Position numbers and translations under genes: made by a program
Shown: positions 8,459 through 16,397 of the stretch, piece by piece
Position numbering within the stretch: position 1 is the first letter of the stretch
Layout of the letters: every line of letters begins with the position of its first letter
The notes under the pieces: generated by a model
Databases searched by the model: none
What the model saw: only the letters and a program-made list of their open reading frames with translations
What the model was told of the DNA's origin: nothing
Assembly (NCBI GenBank): GCA_913063035.1
Contig: CAJXYS010000028.1
Coordinates: 1 to 41,265 of the forward strand
Length of the DNA stretch: 41,265 nt
Direction of reading: 5' to 3'
Source of the DNA: an uncultured Maritimibacter sp.
Lineage (GTDB): Bacteria; Pseudomonadota; Alphaproteobacteria; Rhodobacterales; Rhodobacteraceae

Positions 8459-9675
8459 GACACCGATTTCAGCGCCTTGCCCTCGGGATCGCGTTCCACC
8501 CGGCGGGCGATGTCCTTGGTCCAGGCCGAGACCGCCGGCACGCGCGAGCGGTCGATGCGGTGGGCGTATTTCCGCGCCACGTCGACCACTTCCCCGAGCA
8601 GCCCCTCCTGCAGCGTGGTGGGGTTGAGCCCGAGCGCCAGGAACTGGTCGTTCTTCACGACGAGATCGTTCTCGTCGGCTTCTTTCCGCGGGTTGGGCAG
8701 GTAGGCCACCCGCGCGCCGGTGATGCCGGCGACCATCTCGGCCAGGTCGCGGACGCGGTGCGTCTCGGTCATCTGGTTGAAGATCTTGACCCGCTCGCCC
8801 GCCGCGGGCGCATCGGCCAGCGCCAGCTCGATGCAGCGCACCGAGTCCTGGATATGGATGAAGGCCCGCGTCTGCCCGCCCGAACCGTGGACGGTCAGCG
8901 GGTAGTCGATCGCTGCCTGGATCAGGAACCGGTTGAGCACCGTGCCGTAGTCGCCGTCATAGTCGAACCGGTTGATGAGCTGTTCGTGCCGGCGCGTCTG
9001 GTCGGTATGCGTCCCCCAGACGATGCCCTGGTGCAGGTCGGTGATCCGCAGCCCGTCATTCTGGGCGTAGAACTGGAACAGGATCTGATCGAGCGACTTG
9101 GTCATGTGATAGACCGACCCCGGCCGCGTCGGGTAGAGGATTTCGAGGTCCTTCTTCTCGCCCTCGAGGTTCTCGATCTCGACGTCGAGATAGCCCTCGG
9201 GGATGGCGGCGCCGACGCTCGAATAGCCGTAGACGCCCATGGTGCCCAGGTGGACCAGATGCGCGTCGATCCCGCTCTCCACCATCGCGGCCAGCAGGTT
9301 ATGGGTGGCGTTGGTGTTGTTGTTGACCGTGTAGACCTTGTGACGGTCGGACTTCATCGAATAGGGCGCGGCGCGCTGTTCGGCGAAATGGATGATCGCG
9401 TCGGGCCGGTACTCGGCCAGCCAGCCGCGGAGCCGTTCGTATTCGCGGGCCAGATCCAGCAGGTGGAACTGCAGCGCCCGGCCCGTCACCTCTTTCCAGA
9501 TGCGGCAGCGTTCCTGGATCGAATCCATCGGCGTCAGCGACTGCACGCCCAGCTCGGTATCGATCCAGCGGCGCGAGAGATTGTCGAGGATATGCACCTC
9601 GTGGCCGAGGTCCGACAGATGCAGCACCGTCGGCCATCCGACGAACCCGTCTCCGCCCAGAACCGCTATACGCAT
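8455..9675 (-). CDS. sqdB: UDP-sulfoquinovose synthase (SqdB)
   Basis: 406-residue extended SDR enzyme that makes UDP-sulfoquinovose from UDP-glucose and sulfite, the first committed step of SQDG sulfolipid synthesis. The nucleotide motif is GGDGFVGW (7-14); the catalytic set is Thr145 in HLGTMGVYG and Tyr189-H-M-T-Lys193. The family motifs SRRWIDTELG, FAEQRAAPYSM and TDLHQGIVWG are all present. Length equals plant SQD1 without the transit peptide. The ATG at 9675 has a strong AGGAGG 6-11 bases upstream. It is the first gene of the three-gene sqd operon; sqdA is not in the window. Confidence 0.96.
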   Translation of the reverse strand: MRIAVLGGDGFVGWPTVLHLSDLGHEVHILDNLSRRWIDTELGVQSLTPMDSIQERCRIWKEVTGRALQFHLLDLAREYERLRGWLAEYRPDAIIHFAEQRAAPYSMKSDRHKVYTVNNNTNATHNLLAAMVESGIDAHLVHLGTMGVYGYSSVGAAIPEGYLDVEIENLEGEKKDLEILYPTRPGSVYHMTKSLDQILFQFYAQNDGLRITDLHQGIVWGTHTDQTRRHEQLINRFDYDGDYGTVLNRFLIQAAIDYPLTVHGSGGQTRAFIHIQDSVRCIELALADAPAAGERVKIFNQMTETHRVRDLAEMVAGITGARVAYLPNPRKEADENDLVVKNDQFLALGLNPTTLQEGLLGEVVDVARKYAHRIDRSRVPAVSAWTKDIARRVERDPEGKALKSVS

Positions 9676-9798
9676 GATGTGCCTCCTGCTCCTGTGGTCC
9701 GGCGGTCGTCGCGCCGGCCGTGTTCCCAGCGACGGGCTAAACGCTATCGCGTCCCGAAGTATAGTGAAAGAATTGCGACAAGAGGGCGACGGCGGCTC

Positions 9799-10437
9799 TC
9801 AGCCGATCCGGGCGAGTTCCGCCGCGAGATCCCCGTATCCGGTGAAGCGCCGCTCATAGGCGAGACCGAGCCGGCCGGCGCAATCGCGCGCCCTGGCGTC
9901 GAGCGCCGGATCCTCTGTCTGCGCGAGGTAGACCAGCTTGGTGTAATTGCCGAAATACATGTCGCGCAGCTCGGGATGGCGGTCGAGCCCCATCGGCTTC
10001 CAGACGAAGGCGTCGAACTGCTTGACGAGGAAATCGGTCAGGTAGAAGGCGCTGAACTCTTCCTCGGCATGGGCCGCGAAGGTCGCGTTGCCCTCGAAGA
10101 ACGAATAGCAGTGCGGCCCTTCCAGCATCCCGACGCCCAGCTCGGCGCATTTCGCCTGCAACAGCCCGCCGGTCCCGCAATCGGCATAAACCACGAAGAT
10201 CTGCGCGTAGGCGGCACGGTGCTTTTCGACCGCGGCCTCGACCGCGGCCGGGATCTTCTCGGGGTAGAGGTGCAGATTGGCCGGCAGGCAGGTCAGGTCC
10301 ATATGCGCCCAGCCATTGGCGCGTTTCAGGGCCAGGATCTCGTGGGCAAGCGCCCCGCAGGCCAGCAGCAGCACCCGGCCCTGCCCCGCTGCCGCGTCGA
10401 GCCCATGTTCCGTCAGGCGGTCATCGTCGATCTGCAT
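9799..10437 (-). CDS. DUF1638 protein, probably linked to corrinoid methyl transfer
   Basis: 212-residue soluble protein of the DUF1638 family. Visible features are a central YADCGTGGLLQAKCAELGV segment with two cysteines, and EGPHCYSFFEG with another conserved Cys-His environment. Family members often sit beside corrinoid proteins and methyltransferases; here the B12-binding protein and a homocysteine methyltransferase lie just upstream on the same strand. A role in corrinoid or methyl-transfer chemistry is an inference from this context only. It is separated from sqdB by about 120 bases. Confidence 0.8.
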   Translation of the reverse strand: MQIDDDRLTEHGLDAAAGQGRVLLLACGALAHEILALKRANGWAHMDLTCLPANLHLYPEKIPAAVEAAVEKHRAAYAQIFVVYADCGTGGLLQAKCAELGVGMLEGPHCYSFFEGNATFAAHAEEEFSAFYLTDFLVKQFDAFVWKPMGLDRHPELRDMYFGNYTKLVYLAQTEDPALDARARDCAGRLGLAYERRFTGYGDLAAELARIG

Positions 10438-10476
10438 CCCGGCCTCTCGCGTCGGCGCGGCGCGGGCGGATCGCCG

Positions 10477-10695
10477 TCAGCGCCCCACGCCGTCGAAATG
10501 GTCGTCCTCGGGCGGTGCGAGCCGGAAAGCGATCAGGCGGAAGATCACGTAGCCCGTCAGGGCGGCCGGCACGATCGCGAGGGTGCCGGACTCCGGCGTC
10601 GCGTAAATCGAGGACAGCAGCGCCCCCAGCAAGATCGTTCCCCCCGCCGCGCCTACCACGCAAAGGATGATCAGAAAGAAGCGATCCCTGGGCAT
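10477..10695 (-). CDS. Small two-helix membrane protein, unknown
   Basis: 72 residues, with two hydrophobic segments (about 6-27 and 37-55) and a charged C-terminal tail rich in Asp/Glu. The start at 10695 has AGGAGA 6 bases upstream; the longer upstream frame has no ribosome site. It lies between the B12-binding protein and the DUF1638 protein on the same strand. I do not recognise a family; it could be a small partner of the methyltransferase genes or unrelated. Confidence 0.6.
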   Translation of the reverse strand: MPRDRFFLIILCVVGAAGGTILLGALLSSIYATPESGTLAIVPAALTGYVIFRLIAFRLAPPEDDHFDGVGR

Positions 10696-10815
10696 GTGTA
10701 TCTCCTGCTCTTTTGCCTTCTCCCACGTTGCCGGCGCACTGCGTCGATTCCAAGGCATCAATGTGAAAAAGGCCCCTCGCGGGGCCGATTCCGGTGGTTT
10801 CCCGCCGACGGATCG

Positions 10816-11517
10816 TCAGGCGTGCATCTGGTTGTGCTTGCGCCCGACCAGCGTCTTGGCGGTTTCCACCGCCACGGCGGCATCGCGGCAATAGGCGTCG
10901 GCCCCGATGGCGCGGCCAAACTCCTCGTTCAGCGGCGCGCCGCCCACGAGCACGATATAGTCGTCGCGCACGCCTTTTTCGACCATCGCGTCGATCACGA
11001 CCTTCATGTAGGGCATCGTCGTGGTCAGCAGGGCGGACATGCCGAGGATATCCGGCTGTTCGGTATCGAGGGCCTCGAGATAATTCTCGACCGGGTTGTT
11101 GATGCCGAGATCGACGACCTCGAATCCGGCACCCTCCATCATCATCGATACCAGATTCTTGCCGATGTCGTGGATGTCGCCCTTCACCGTGCCGATCACC
11201 ATCTTGCCGACCCGCGGCGCGCCCGTTTCCACCAGGAGCGGCTTCAGGATGGACATCCCGGCCTTCATCGAGTTGGCGGCCAGCAGCACCTCCGGCACGA
11301 AGAGGATCCCGTCGCGGAAATCCTCGCCGACGATCTTCATGCCGCCCACCAGCGCCTCGGTGAGGATGCGGTACGGGGTCCAGCCCCGCTCGAGGAGGAT
11401 GTTGACACCCTCGACCACCTCGTCCTTGAGGCCGTCGTACAGGTCGTCATGCATCTGGGGGACGAGATCCTCGTCCGGCAGTTCGGACAGGATGATTTCT
11501 TCGTCTTCGTCGGACAT
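10816..11517 (-). CDS. B12-binding corrinoid protein (split methionine synthase component)
   Basis: 233-residue cobalamin-binding protein with an N-terminal helical cap (about 20-95) and a Rossmann-type B12 domain (about 103-225). The corrinoid ligand motif DxHxxG is Asp114-Ile-His116-x2-Gly119. Same organisation as MtaC/MtbC-type proteins and the B12 module of MetH. It lies directly downstream of the homocysteine methyltransferase gene. In Phaeobacter inhibens a homocysteine methyltransferase, a B12 protein and a separate methyl-folate protein together form methionine synthase; this protein likely plays the B12 role. Start: the ATG at 11517 (MSDEDEE) matches family N-termini; an in-frame ATG at 11529 is the alternative. 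Confidence 0.9.
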   Translation of the reverse strand: MSDEDEEIILSELPDEDLVPQMHDDLYDGLKDEVVEGVNILLERGWTPYRILTEALVGGMKIVGEDFRDGILFVPEVLLAANSMKAGMSILKPLLVETGAPRVGKMVIGTVKGDIHDIGKNLVSMMMEGAGFEVVDLGINNPVENYLEALDTEQPDILGMSALLTTTMPYMKVVIDAMVEKGVRDDYIVLVGGAPLNEEFGRAIGADAYCRDAAVAVETAKTLVGRKHNQMHA

Positions 11518-11648
11518 GTTGGTCACCATTTCTTCGCGCGCCCGCCTCAGCGGCTAGGCGCGAGACTTCGCTTGGAACGCGGATTCCATCTGCGCGATTT
11601 GCGACATGCGTGCGACGCTAACCGACAGGATGTCGCAGGTTGTAGCGA

Positions 11649-12659
11649 TCAGCCCCGGCGGCGGCGGCGCTCGCGGCGCTTCGGCGCGGCGTCGTCGGTG
11701 CCGTCCGACCCCGACGAGAACGCCCCGAGCGCCTCGGCGATCCGGTCGAGCGTGGGCCGCGGGCCGGCAGGCGTGTTTTCCAGCGCCGCCCGCATCTTGG
11801 CGAGGTGCGCGGGCGTGGTGCCGCAGCAGCCGCCGATGATCCGCGCGCCGCAGTCGCGCGCCAGCACGGCATAGTCCGCCATCAGCTCGGGCGTGCCGTC
11901 GTAATGGATGTGACCGTCCACGTATTTCGGGATTCCCGCGTTGCCCTTGGCGATGACCGGGCGCTCGGTCCCCGCGGCCATGAAGCCCAGCACGGTCCGC
12001 AGCAGGTCCGACGCCCCGACCCCGCAATTGGCGCCGAAGGCGACCGGCGGGTTGGGCAGCGCCTCGACCAGCCCGACCAGCTCGGCCGAGGTCAGGCCCA
12101 TCATGGTGCGCCCGGCCGTATCGAAGCTCATCGTGCCGCACCAGGGCATCTCGGCCAGCGCGGCGGCCTCGGCGGCGGCGCGGAATTCCTCGGCCGCCGA
12201 GATCGTCTCGACCCAGAGCACGTCGGCGCCACCGGCCTTGAGGCCCTCGGCCTGTTCGTGGAATATCTCGACCGCGATGGCATGGGTCAGCGACCCCATC
12301 GGCGCCATGATCTCGCCCGTCGGCCCCATCGAGCCGGCCACCACCACCGGGTGATCGGCGGCCTCGGCCACCTCGCGGCCGAGTTCGGCGGCCAGCCGGT
12401 TCAGTTCGACCGCCCGGTCCTGCGCGTCGTGCAGCTTGAGCCGCGCGGCATTCGCCCCGAAGCTGTTGGTGAGGAACAGATCGCTTCCGGCCTCGACCGC
12501 GCCGCGGTAGAGCCGGCGCACGTCGTCGGGCCGCTCCGCGTTCCAGAGCTCGGGCGCATCCCCGGAGGCCAGCCCCATGTTGAACAGGTTGGTTCCGGTG
12601 GCCCCGTCGGCAAGCACCCATTCACGGGTCTCAAGCATCCGGCTCAGCGCGTTGGTCAT
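11649..12659 (-). CDS. bmt: Homocysteine S-methyltransferase (annotated as betaine type)
   Basis: 336-residue zinc-dependent S-methyltransferase of the homocysteine-binding family. The zinc cysteines are Cys212 in GANCGVGASD and Cys278-Cys279 in GGCCGTTP; the N-terminal ADGATGTNLF motif is present. Such proteins are labelled betaine-homocysteine methyltransferases, but the adjacent B12-binding gene suggests it acts as the homocysteine half of a split methionine synthase. The C-terminal tail (about 315-336) is basic and Arg-rich, which is odd for the family. Start at 12659 chosen because the family begins near the ADGATGTN motif; upstream frame is non-conserved. AGAAGG lies about 9 bases upstream. 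Confidence 0.9.
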   Translation of the reverse strand: MTNALSRMLETREWVLADGATGTNLFNMGLASGDAPELWNAERPDDVRRLYRGAVEAGSDLFLTNSFGANAARLKLHDAQDRAVELNRLAAELGREVAEAADHPVVVAGSMGPTGEIMAPMGSLTHAIAVEIFHEQAEGLKAGGADVLWVETISAAEEFRAAAEAAALAEMPWCGTMSFDTAGRTMMGLTSAELVGLVEALPNPPVAFGANCGVGASDLLRTVLGFMAAGTERPVIAKGNAGIPKYVDGHIHYDGTPELMADYAVLARDCGARIIGGCCGTTPAHLAKMRAALENTPAGPRPTLDRIAEALGAFSSGSDGTDDAAPKRRERRRRRG

Positions 12660-12682
12660 GGGAAATCGCCTTCTTTTCCTGG

Positions 12683-12738
12683 CGCCCGGTCCGGGCGGGT
12701 CATCTTGTGCCACGGGCGGCGGGCCGGCTCGAAGCCGG
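12683..12738 (-). promoter_or_regulatory. Two hairpins between sufE and the homocysteine methyltransferase gene
   Basis: CCGGCT/AGCCGG with a 3-base loop (12724-12738) and CGCCCG/CGGGCG with a 3-base loop (12683-12697) lie in tandem in the 94-base gap just ahead of the methyltransferase ribosome site. They could end the sufE transcript or form a leader structure. I could not match them to SAM-II or SAM/SAH riboswitch consensus. Confidence 0.3.
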
Positions 12739-12753
12739 GCCCCGGTGCGGCGG

Positions 12754-13182
12754 TCAGGCCGCGGCGGCCTCGCCGGCCACGTTGCGGATACGTTGCACCA
12801 TGGCGCGCAGGCCGTTGGAGCGCTGCGACGAGAGATGTTCGTCAAGCCCGAGCCGGGCCAGTTCCGCACCGGCGTCGACCTCGATCACGTCGCTGACCTT
12901 GCGCCCGCCGTAAAGCGCATGCAGCACGGCGATCAGGCCCCGGACGATCATCGCGTCGCTGTCGCCGCGGAAGCTGAACGTCGCATCGCCGCCCGTGCCG
13001 CGGATTTCCGGCACGATCCAGACCTGGCTCGCGCAGCCGTCGACCTTGGTCGCCGGTACGCGGAAGGCATCCTCGAGCGGGTCCATCGCCTTGCCCAGCT
13101 CGATCACGTAGCGATAGCGGTCTTCCCAGTCGTCCAGGAACTCGAAATTCTCGACGATTTCCTCGAATTCGGCCTTGGCCAC
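12754..13182 (-). CDS. sufE: SufE-type cysteine desulfurase sulfur acceptor
   Basis: 142-residue SufE. It takes persulfide sulfur from the cysteine desulfurase SufS for iron-sulfur cluster assembly in the cytoplasm. The acceptor is Cys50 in KVDGCASQVW, and the family N-terminus EIVENFEFLDDWEDRYRYVIELGK is intact. The start is a GTG at 13182: it has GGAGGA about 6 bases upstream, and no ATG fits the conserved N-terminus. It is divergent from the lipoprotein gene. No other suf genes are in the window. Confidence 0.93.
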   Translation of the reverse strand: MAKAEFEEIVENFEFLDDWEDRYRYVIELGKAMDPLEDAFRVPATKVDGCASQVWIVPEIRGTGGDATFSFRGDSDAMIVRGLIAVLHALYGGRKVSDVIEVDAGAELARLGLDEHLSSQRSNGLRAMVQRIRNVAGEAAAA

Positions 13183-13327
13183 GGTTTTCCTCCAACGCGG
13201 TTTCCGGGTCTCACCTAGGCATCGGCGGCCCGGACGTCCAGTGCTTTCGCGGGCGGCGGGACAGTCTCGGCTTTTCAAGATGCGCGCTTTCGGTTTATCC
13301 AAGGGACGTCAGACGAGGGGAGCCGAC

Positions 13328-13786
13328 ATGAGATCCATCGCCGCCGCGTTGTCCATCCTGCTGCTGCTCAGTGCCTGCGGCGCGGTCCGCGACTCCCGCT
13401 TCAACCCGTTCAACTGGTTCGGGGGCGCCGAGGAACGGCGCGTGGCCGTGGTCGTCGAAGAGGCTCCCGCCGACCCGCGCCCGCTGGTGGCCGAGGTCCG
13501 GAACCTCGCCGTCGAGCGCATTCCGGGCGGCGCCATCATCCGCGCCATGGGGCTGCCACCTACCCAGGGCTACTGGGACGCCGAGCTGGTGCGGATCACG
13601 CCCGAGGGCACGGCCGGCACGCTCGTCTACGAATTCCGCGTCTTCCCGCCGCCGGCGCCGGCGCGGCGTAGCACCGAACGCTCGCGCGAGGTCGTGGTCG
13701 GGCGCTACGTGTCGGACCAGGACCTGGCCGGGATCCGCAGCATCACCGTCATCGGGGCGCAGAACCGCCGCATCGTCCGGCGCTGA
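13328..13786 (+). CDS. Small lipoprotein, unknown function
   Basis: 152 residues. The N-terminal lipobox LLLSACG places the lipidated cysteine at position 17, followed by an Arg/Asp region, so an outer-membrane-facing lipoprotein is likely. The remainder has two short beta-rich parts, including GYWDAELVRITPEG and LVYEFRVFPPP. I do not recognise a named family. The start at 13328 has GAGGGGA 7-13 bases upstream and is followed at once by the signal sequence. It ends 12 bases before the convergent rnd gene. Confidence 0.75.
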   Translation: MRSIAAALSILLLLSACGAVRDSRFNPFNWFGGAEERRVAVVVEEAPADPRPLVAEVRNLAVERIPGGAIIRAMGLPPTQGYWDAELVRITPEGTAGTLVYEFRVFPPPAPARRSTERSREVVVGRYVSDQDLAGIRSITVIGAQNRRIVRR

Positions 13787-13798
13787 CGCGCGGGCGGC

Positions 13799-14965
13799 TC
13801 AGGCGGGGCTTAGCTCCACGATTTCCACGGACTTGCCGTTTGAGGACAGCGCGATCTCGCCCCCGCAGAGCCGCAGCGCGTCGCGCCCGAAAACCTCGTG
13901 GCGCCAGCCCGAGAGCGCGCGCAGGTCGCGCCGGCCCGAGGCGATGTCGTCGAGATCGGCCGATGTGGCGATCAGCTTCTGGGCCACGGCCTCTTTCTCC
14001 GCCTTGGCCTTGAGCAGCACGCGCAGCAGATCCGCCAGCCCCTGGTCGACCGGGCCCCGGTCGCGCTCTTTGCCGGTCTGGGGCAGATCCTCAGGCGGGC
14101 AGTTCACCCCGGCCTCGACGGCCTTGAGGATTCCCTCGGCGATGGCGCCCTTGCGGGCCTCGCGCAGCAGCAGCCGCGACTTGGACAGGTCCGACATGGT
14201 CTTCGGCCGCGTCGAGGCCAGTTCGAGCAGCGCATCGTCCTTCAGGATGCGGTTGCGCGGCATGTCCTCGGCCTGGGCATGCGCCTCGCGGAAGCGCGCC
14301 AGCTCGCGCACGACCGCCAGGAAACGCGGCGCGCCCGAGCGGGTCTTGATCCGCTTCCAGGCATCCTCGGGCCGCATGATGTAGGTCTCGGGATCGGTGA
14401 GCGTACCGAGTTCCTCCTGCACCCATGCGGTCCGGCCGGTGCGTTGGAGTTCGGCGGCCAGTTTCTCGTAGATCACCCGCAGGTGGGTTACGTCGGCCAG
14501 CGCATAGGTCTTCTGCGCGTCGGTCAGCGGCCGGCGGCTCCAGTCGGTGAAGCGCGAGGTCTTGTCGAGCGACGTTTTGGCGATCTTCCGCACCAGCGTC
14601 TCGTAGCCCGCCTGTTCACCGAAGCCGCAGACCATCGCGGCCACCTGCGTGTCGAAGAGCGGGTCCGGAATGACGCCGCCCTCGACGAAGAAGATCTCCA
14701 GGTCCTGGCGCGCGGCGTGGAAGACCTTGACCACCCCCGTGTCCCGGAACAGCTCGAACAGCGGCTCCAGCGAGATATCGCCCGCGATCACGTCGACCAA
14801 CACCGCGTCGGAGTCGTCCTCCCCCGGCAGGGCCATCTGGATCAGGCAGAGCTTGGAATAATAGGTCCGCTCGCGGAGGAACTCCGTGTCTATAGTAACG
14901 TAAGCCTCGTCGCGGGCGCGGCGGCAGAACTCCGCCAACTCTTCGGTCGTCGTCAATGTGCGCAT
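13799..14965 (-). CDS. rnd: Ribonuclease D
   Basis: 388-residue 3'-5' exoribonuclease for tRNA and small RNA end trimming. The DEDDy exonuclease domain has Asp26 and Glu28 (TIDTEF), Asp88 (AARQDLE) and Tyr154-x3-Asp158 (YALADV). An HRDC domain follows (about 205-285), then a C-terminal helical part. Length matches the family. Divergent from the BshA-like gene, with 225 bases between them. Confidence 0.95.
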   Translation of the reverse strand: MRTLTTTEELAEFCRRARDEAYVTIDTEFLRERTYYSKLCLIQMALPGEDDSDAVLVDVIAGDISLEPLFELFRDTGVVKVFHAARQDLEIFFVEGGVIPDPLFDTQVAAMVCGFGEQAGYETLVRKIAKTSLDKTSRFTDWSRRPLTDAQKTYALADVTHLRVIYEKLAAELQRTGRTAWVQEELGTLTDPETYIMRPEDAWKRIKTRSGAPRFLAVVRELARFREAHAQAEDMPRNRILKDDALLELASTRPKTMSDLSKSRLLLREARKGAIAEGILKAVEAGVNCPPEDLPQTGKERDRGPVDQGLADLLRVLLKAKAEKEAVAQKLIATSADLDDIASGRRDLRALSGWRHEVFGRDALRLCGGEIALSSNGKSVEIVELSPA

Positions 14966-15063
14966 GGGGACCCATCGGTTCGGATCTGCGGGGGCCGGAA
15001 CGGCCCGGCCGGCCCGTCATAAGAGAAGCCGGACAGGATGAAAAGACCTGCGCGCAGGGGTAG

Positions 15064-15097
15064 TAAGGTTAACCCGGGGCTTGACCGGCTAACCTTA
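15064..15097. promoter_or_regulatory. Inverted repeat TAAGGTTA-N18-TAACCTTA upstream of the BshA-like gene
   Basis: Eight-base perfect arms at 15064-15071 and 15090-15097 lie in the 225-base rnd/bshA divergent gap, with a possible TTGACC -35 box (15081-15086) between the arms. It looks like a two-site operator for a dimeric regulator. The regulator is not known. Confidence 0.4.
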
Positions 15098-15190
15098 AAC
15101 GATGGCATAGTTTCACATATCGTCATGGATTCGCGGACGAGCGCGGAGTCACATGACGGCCCGCCGGGCAGGCGCGAAAGGGGACCGCCG

Positions 15191-16351
15191 ATGGAAAGAC
15201 TGCGGATCTGCGTGGTCTGCCACCCGACCCAGGGCGGCAGCGGCATCCTTGCCACCGAGCTTGGAAAGGCCATGGCCGCACGCGGCCACCAGGTGCATTT
15301 CGTCAGCCATACTCGTCCGTTCCGCCTGCCCGACGACACCCCCAACGTCCATTTCCACAAGGTGCGAATCTCGGACTACCCGCTGTTTCGCTACCCGCCC
15401 TATTCCATCGCGCTGGCCGGAAAGCTGACGGAGCTGATGCAGGAGCAGCATTTCGACGTGCTGCATATCCACTACGCGATTCCCCATGCCGTCTCGGCCT
15501 TCCTCAGCCATGAAATCCTGAAGGAACGCGCCCCGAAGATCCTGGTGACCATGCATGGCACCGACGTCACGGTGGTCGGCGCGGAACAGGAACTGAAGGC
15601 GGTCACCGGCTTCGTGCTCGGCAATTGCGACGCGCTGACGGCCGTGTCCGAGGCGCTCAAGACCGCGAGCGTCGAGGTGTTCGGGCTCGAGCGTGCGATC
15701 GACGTGATCCCGAATTTCGTGGATATCGCGCGCTTTACCCCCGCGAAACGGTCCGGGCCCGGGCGCCGGGCGCTGGCACCGCATGGCGAGCCCCTGATCG
15801 GCCACATGTCCAATTTCCGCGCGGTGAAACGCGTCGGCGACGTGATCGATGTGTTCCGGCGCGTACGGGCGACGCTGCCGGCGCGGCTCGTGCTGATCGG
15901 GGACGGTCCCATGCTTTCCGAGGCCCGATGCCGGCTGGCGGAAGCGGGCCTCGACGGCGACGTGATGGAAACCGGCGCGATCCAGAACGTGGAAGACATC
16001 CTGCCGCAGCTCGACGTCTTTCTCCTGCCGAGCCAGACGGAGAGCTTCGGCCTCGCCGCGCTGGAAGCCATGGCGAGCGGGGTTCCCTGCGTCACCACCA
16101 ATGCCGGGGGTCTGCCGGAGGTGATCCGCGACGGCGTGGAGGGATACACCCGGACCGTCGGCGACACGGCGGCCATGGCCGAGGCCGTTCAGGCCATTCT
16201 CACCGACGCCGCGCTGCATGAGCGGCTCGGCGCGGCAGCCCGCACACGGGCGGAAACCGCGTTCGCACTGGACAAGATCGTGGACCGTTACGAGGCGGTG
16301 TACCGGCAGCTCTCCGCGGCGTCCGGCGGCGGCGCCGGCCCGACGGGCTGA
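15191..16351 (+). CDS. bshA: BshA-like glycosyltransferase (GT4)
   Basis: 386-residue GT-B glycosyltransferase. It carries motifs typical of BshA, which joins UDP-GlcNAc and L-malate in bacillithiol synthesis: CHPTQGGSGILATELG (10-25), PFRLPDDTPNVHFHKV, YPPYSIALA, HYAIPHA (94-100), HGTDVTVVG (122-130) and ESFGLAALEAMASG near 280. Length also equals BshA. The enzyme is unexpected in a glutathione-using alphaproteobacterium; bshB (LmbE type) and bshC are not in the window, and the neighbours are glycan genes. It may use another acceptor. Start at 15191 is the family start with AGGGGAC upstream; an open frame extends to 15038 but has no ribosome site. Confidence 0.8.
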   Translation: MERLRICVVCHPTQGGSGILATELGKAMAARGHQVHFVSHTRPFRLPDDTPNVHFHKVRISDYPLFRYPPYSIALAGKLTELMQEQHFDVLHIHYAIPHAVSAFLSHEILKERAPKILVTMHGTDVTVVGAEQELKAVTGFVLGNCDALTAVSEALKTASVEVFGLERAIDVIPNFVDIARFTPAKRSGPGRRALAPHGEPLIGHMSNFRAVKRVGDVIDVFRRVRATLPARLVLIGDGPMLSEARCRLAEAGLDGDVMETGAIQNVEDILPQLDVFLLPSQTESFGLAALEAMASGVPCVTTNAGGLPEVIRDGVEGYTRTVGDTAAMAEAVQAILTDAALHERLGAAARTRAETAFALDKIVDRYEAVYRQLSAASGGGAGPTG

Positions 16352-16397
16352 GCGGCGCTCTGCGGCGAATGGCGGCTTTCCATCCCTCGGCGGGCGG

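Noticed and set aside
8560-11874. About 1100-codon plus-strand open frame
   Set aside because: Antisense shadow of sqdB, the DUF1638 gene, the B12 protein and the methyltransferase, which all have clear family motifs on the minus strand.
12660-12760. SAM-II or SAM/SAH riboswitch before the homocysteine methyltransferase gene
   Set aside because: Only general hairpins are present; the conserved bases of those riboswitches as I know them do not line up.
15069-15110. CtrA box upstream of the BshA-like gene
   Set aside because: TTAA half sites occur but the N7 partner has two mismatches in each case; the spaced inverted repeat explains the pattern better.
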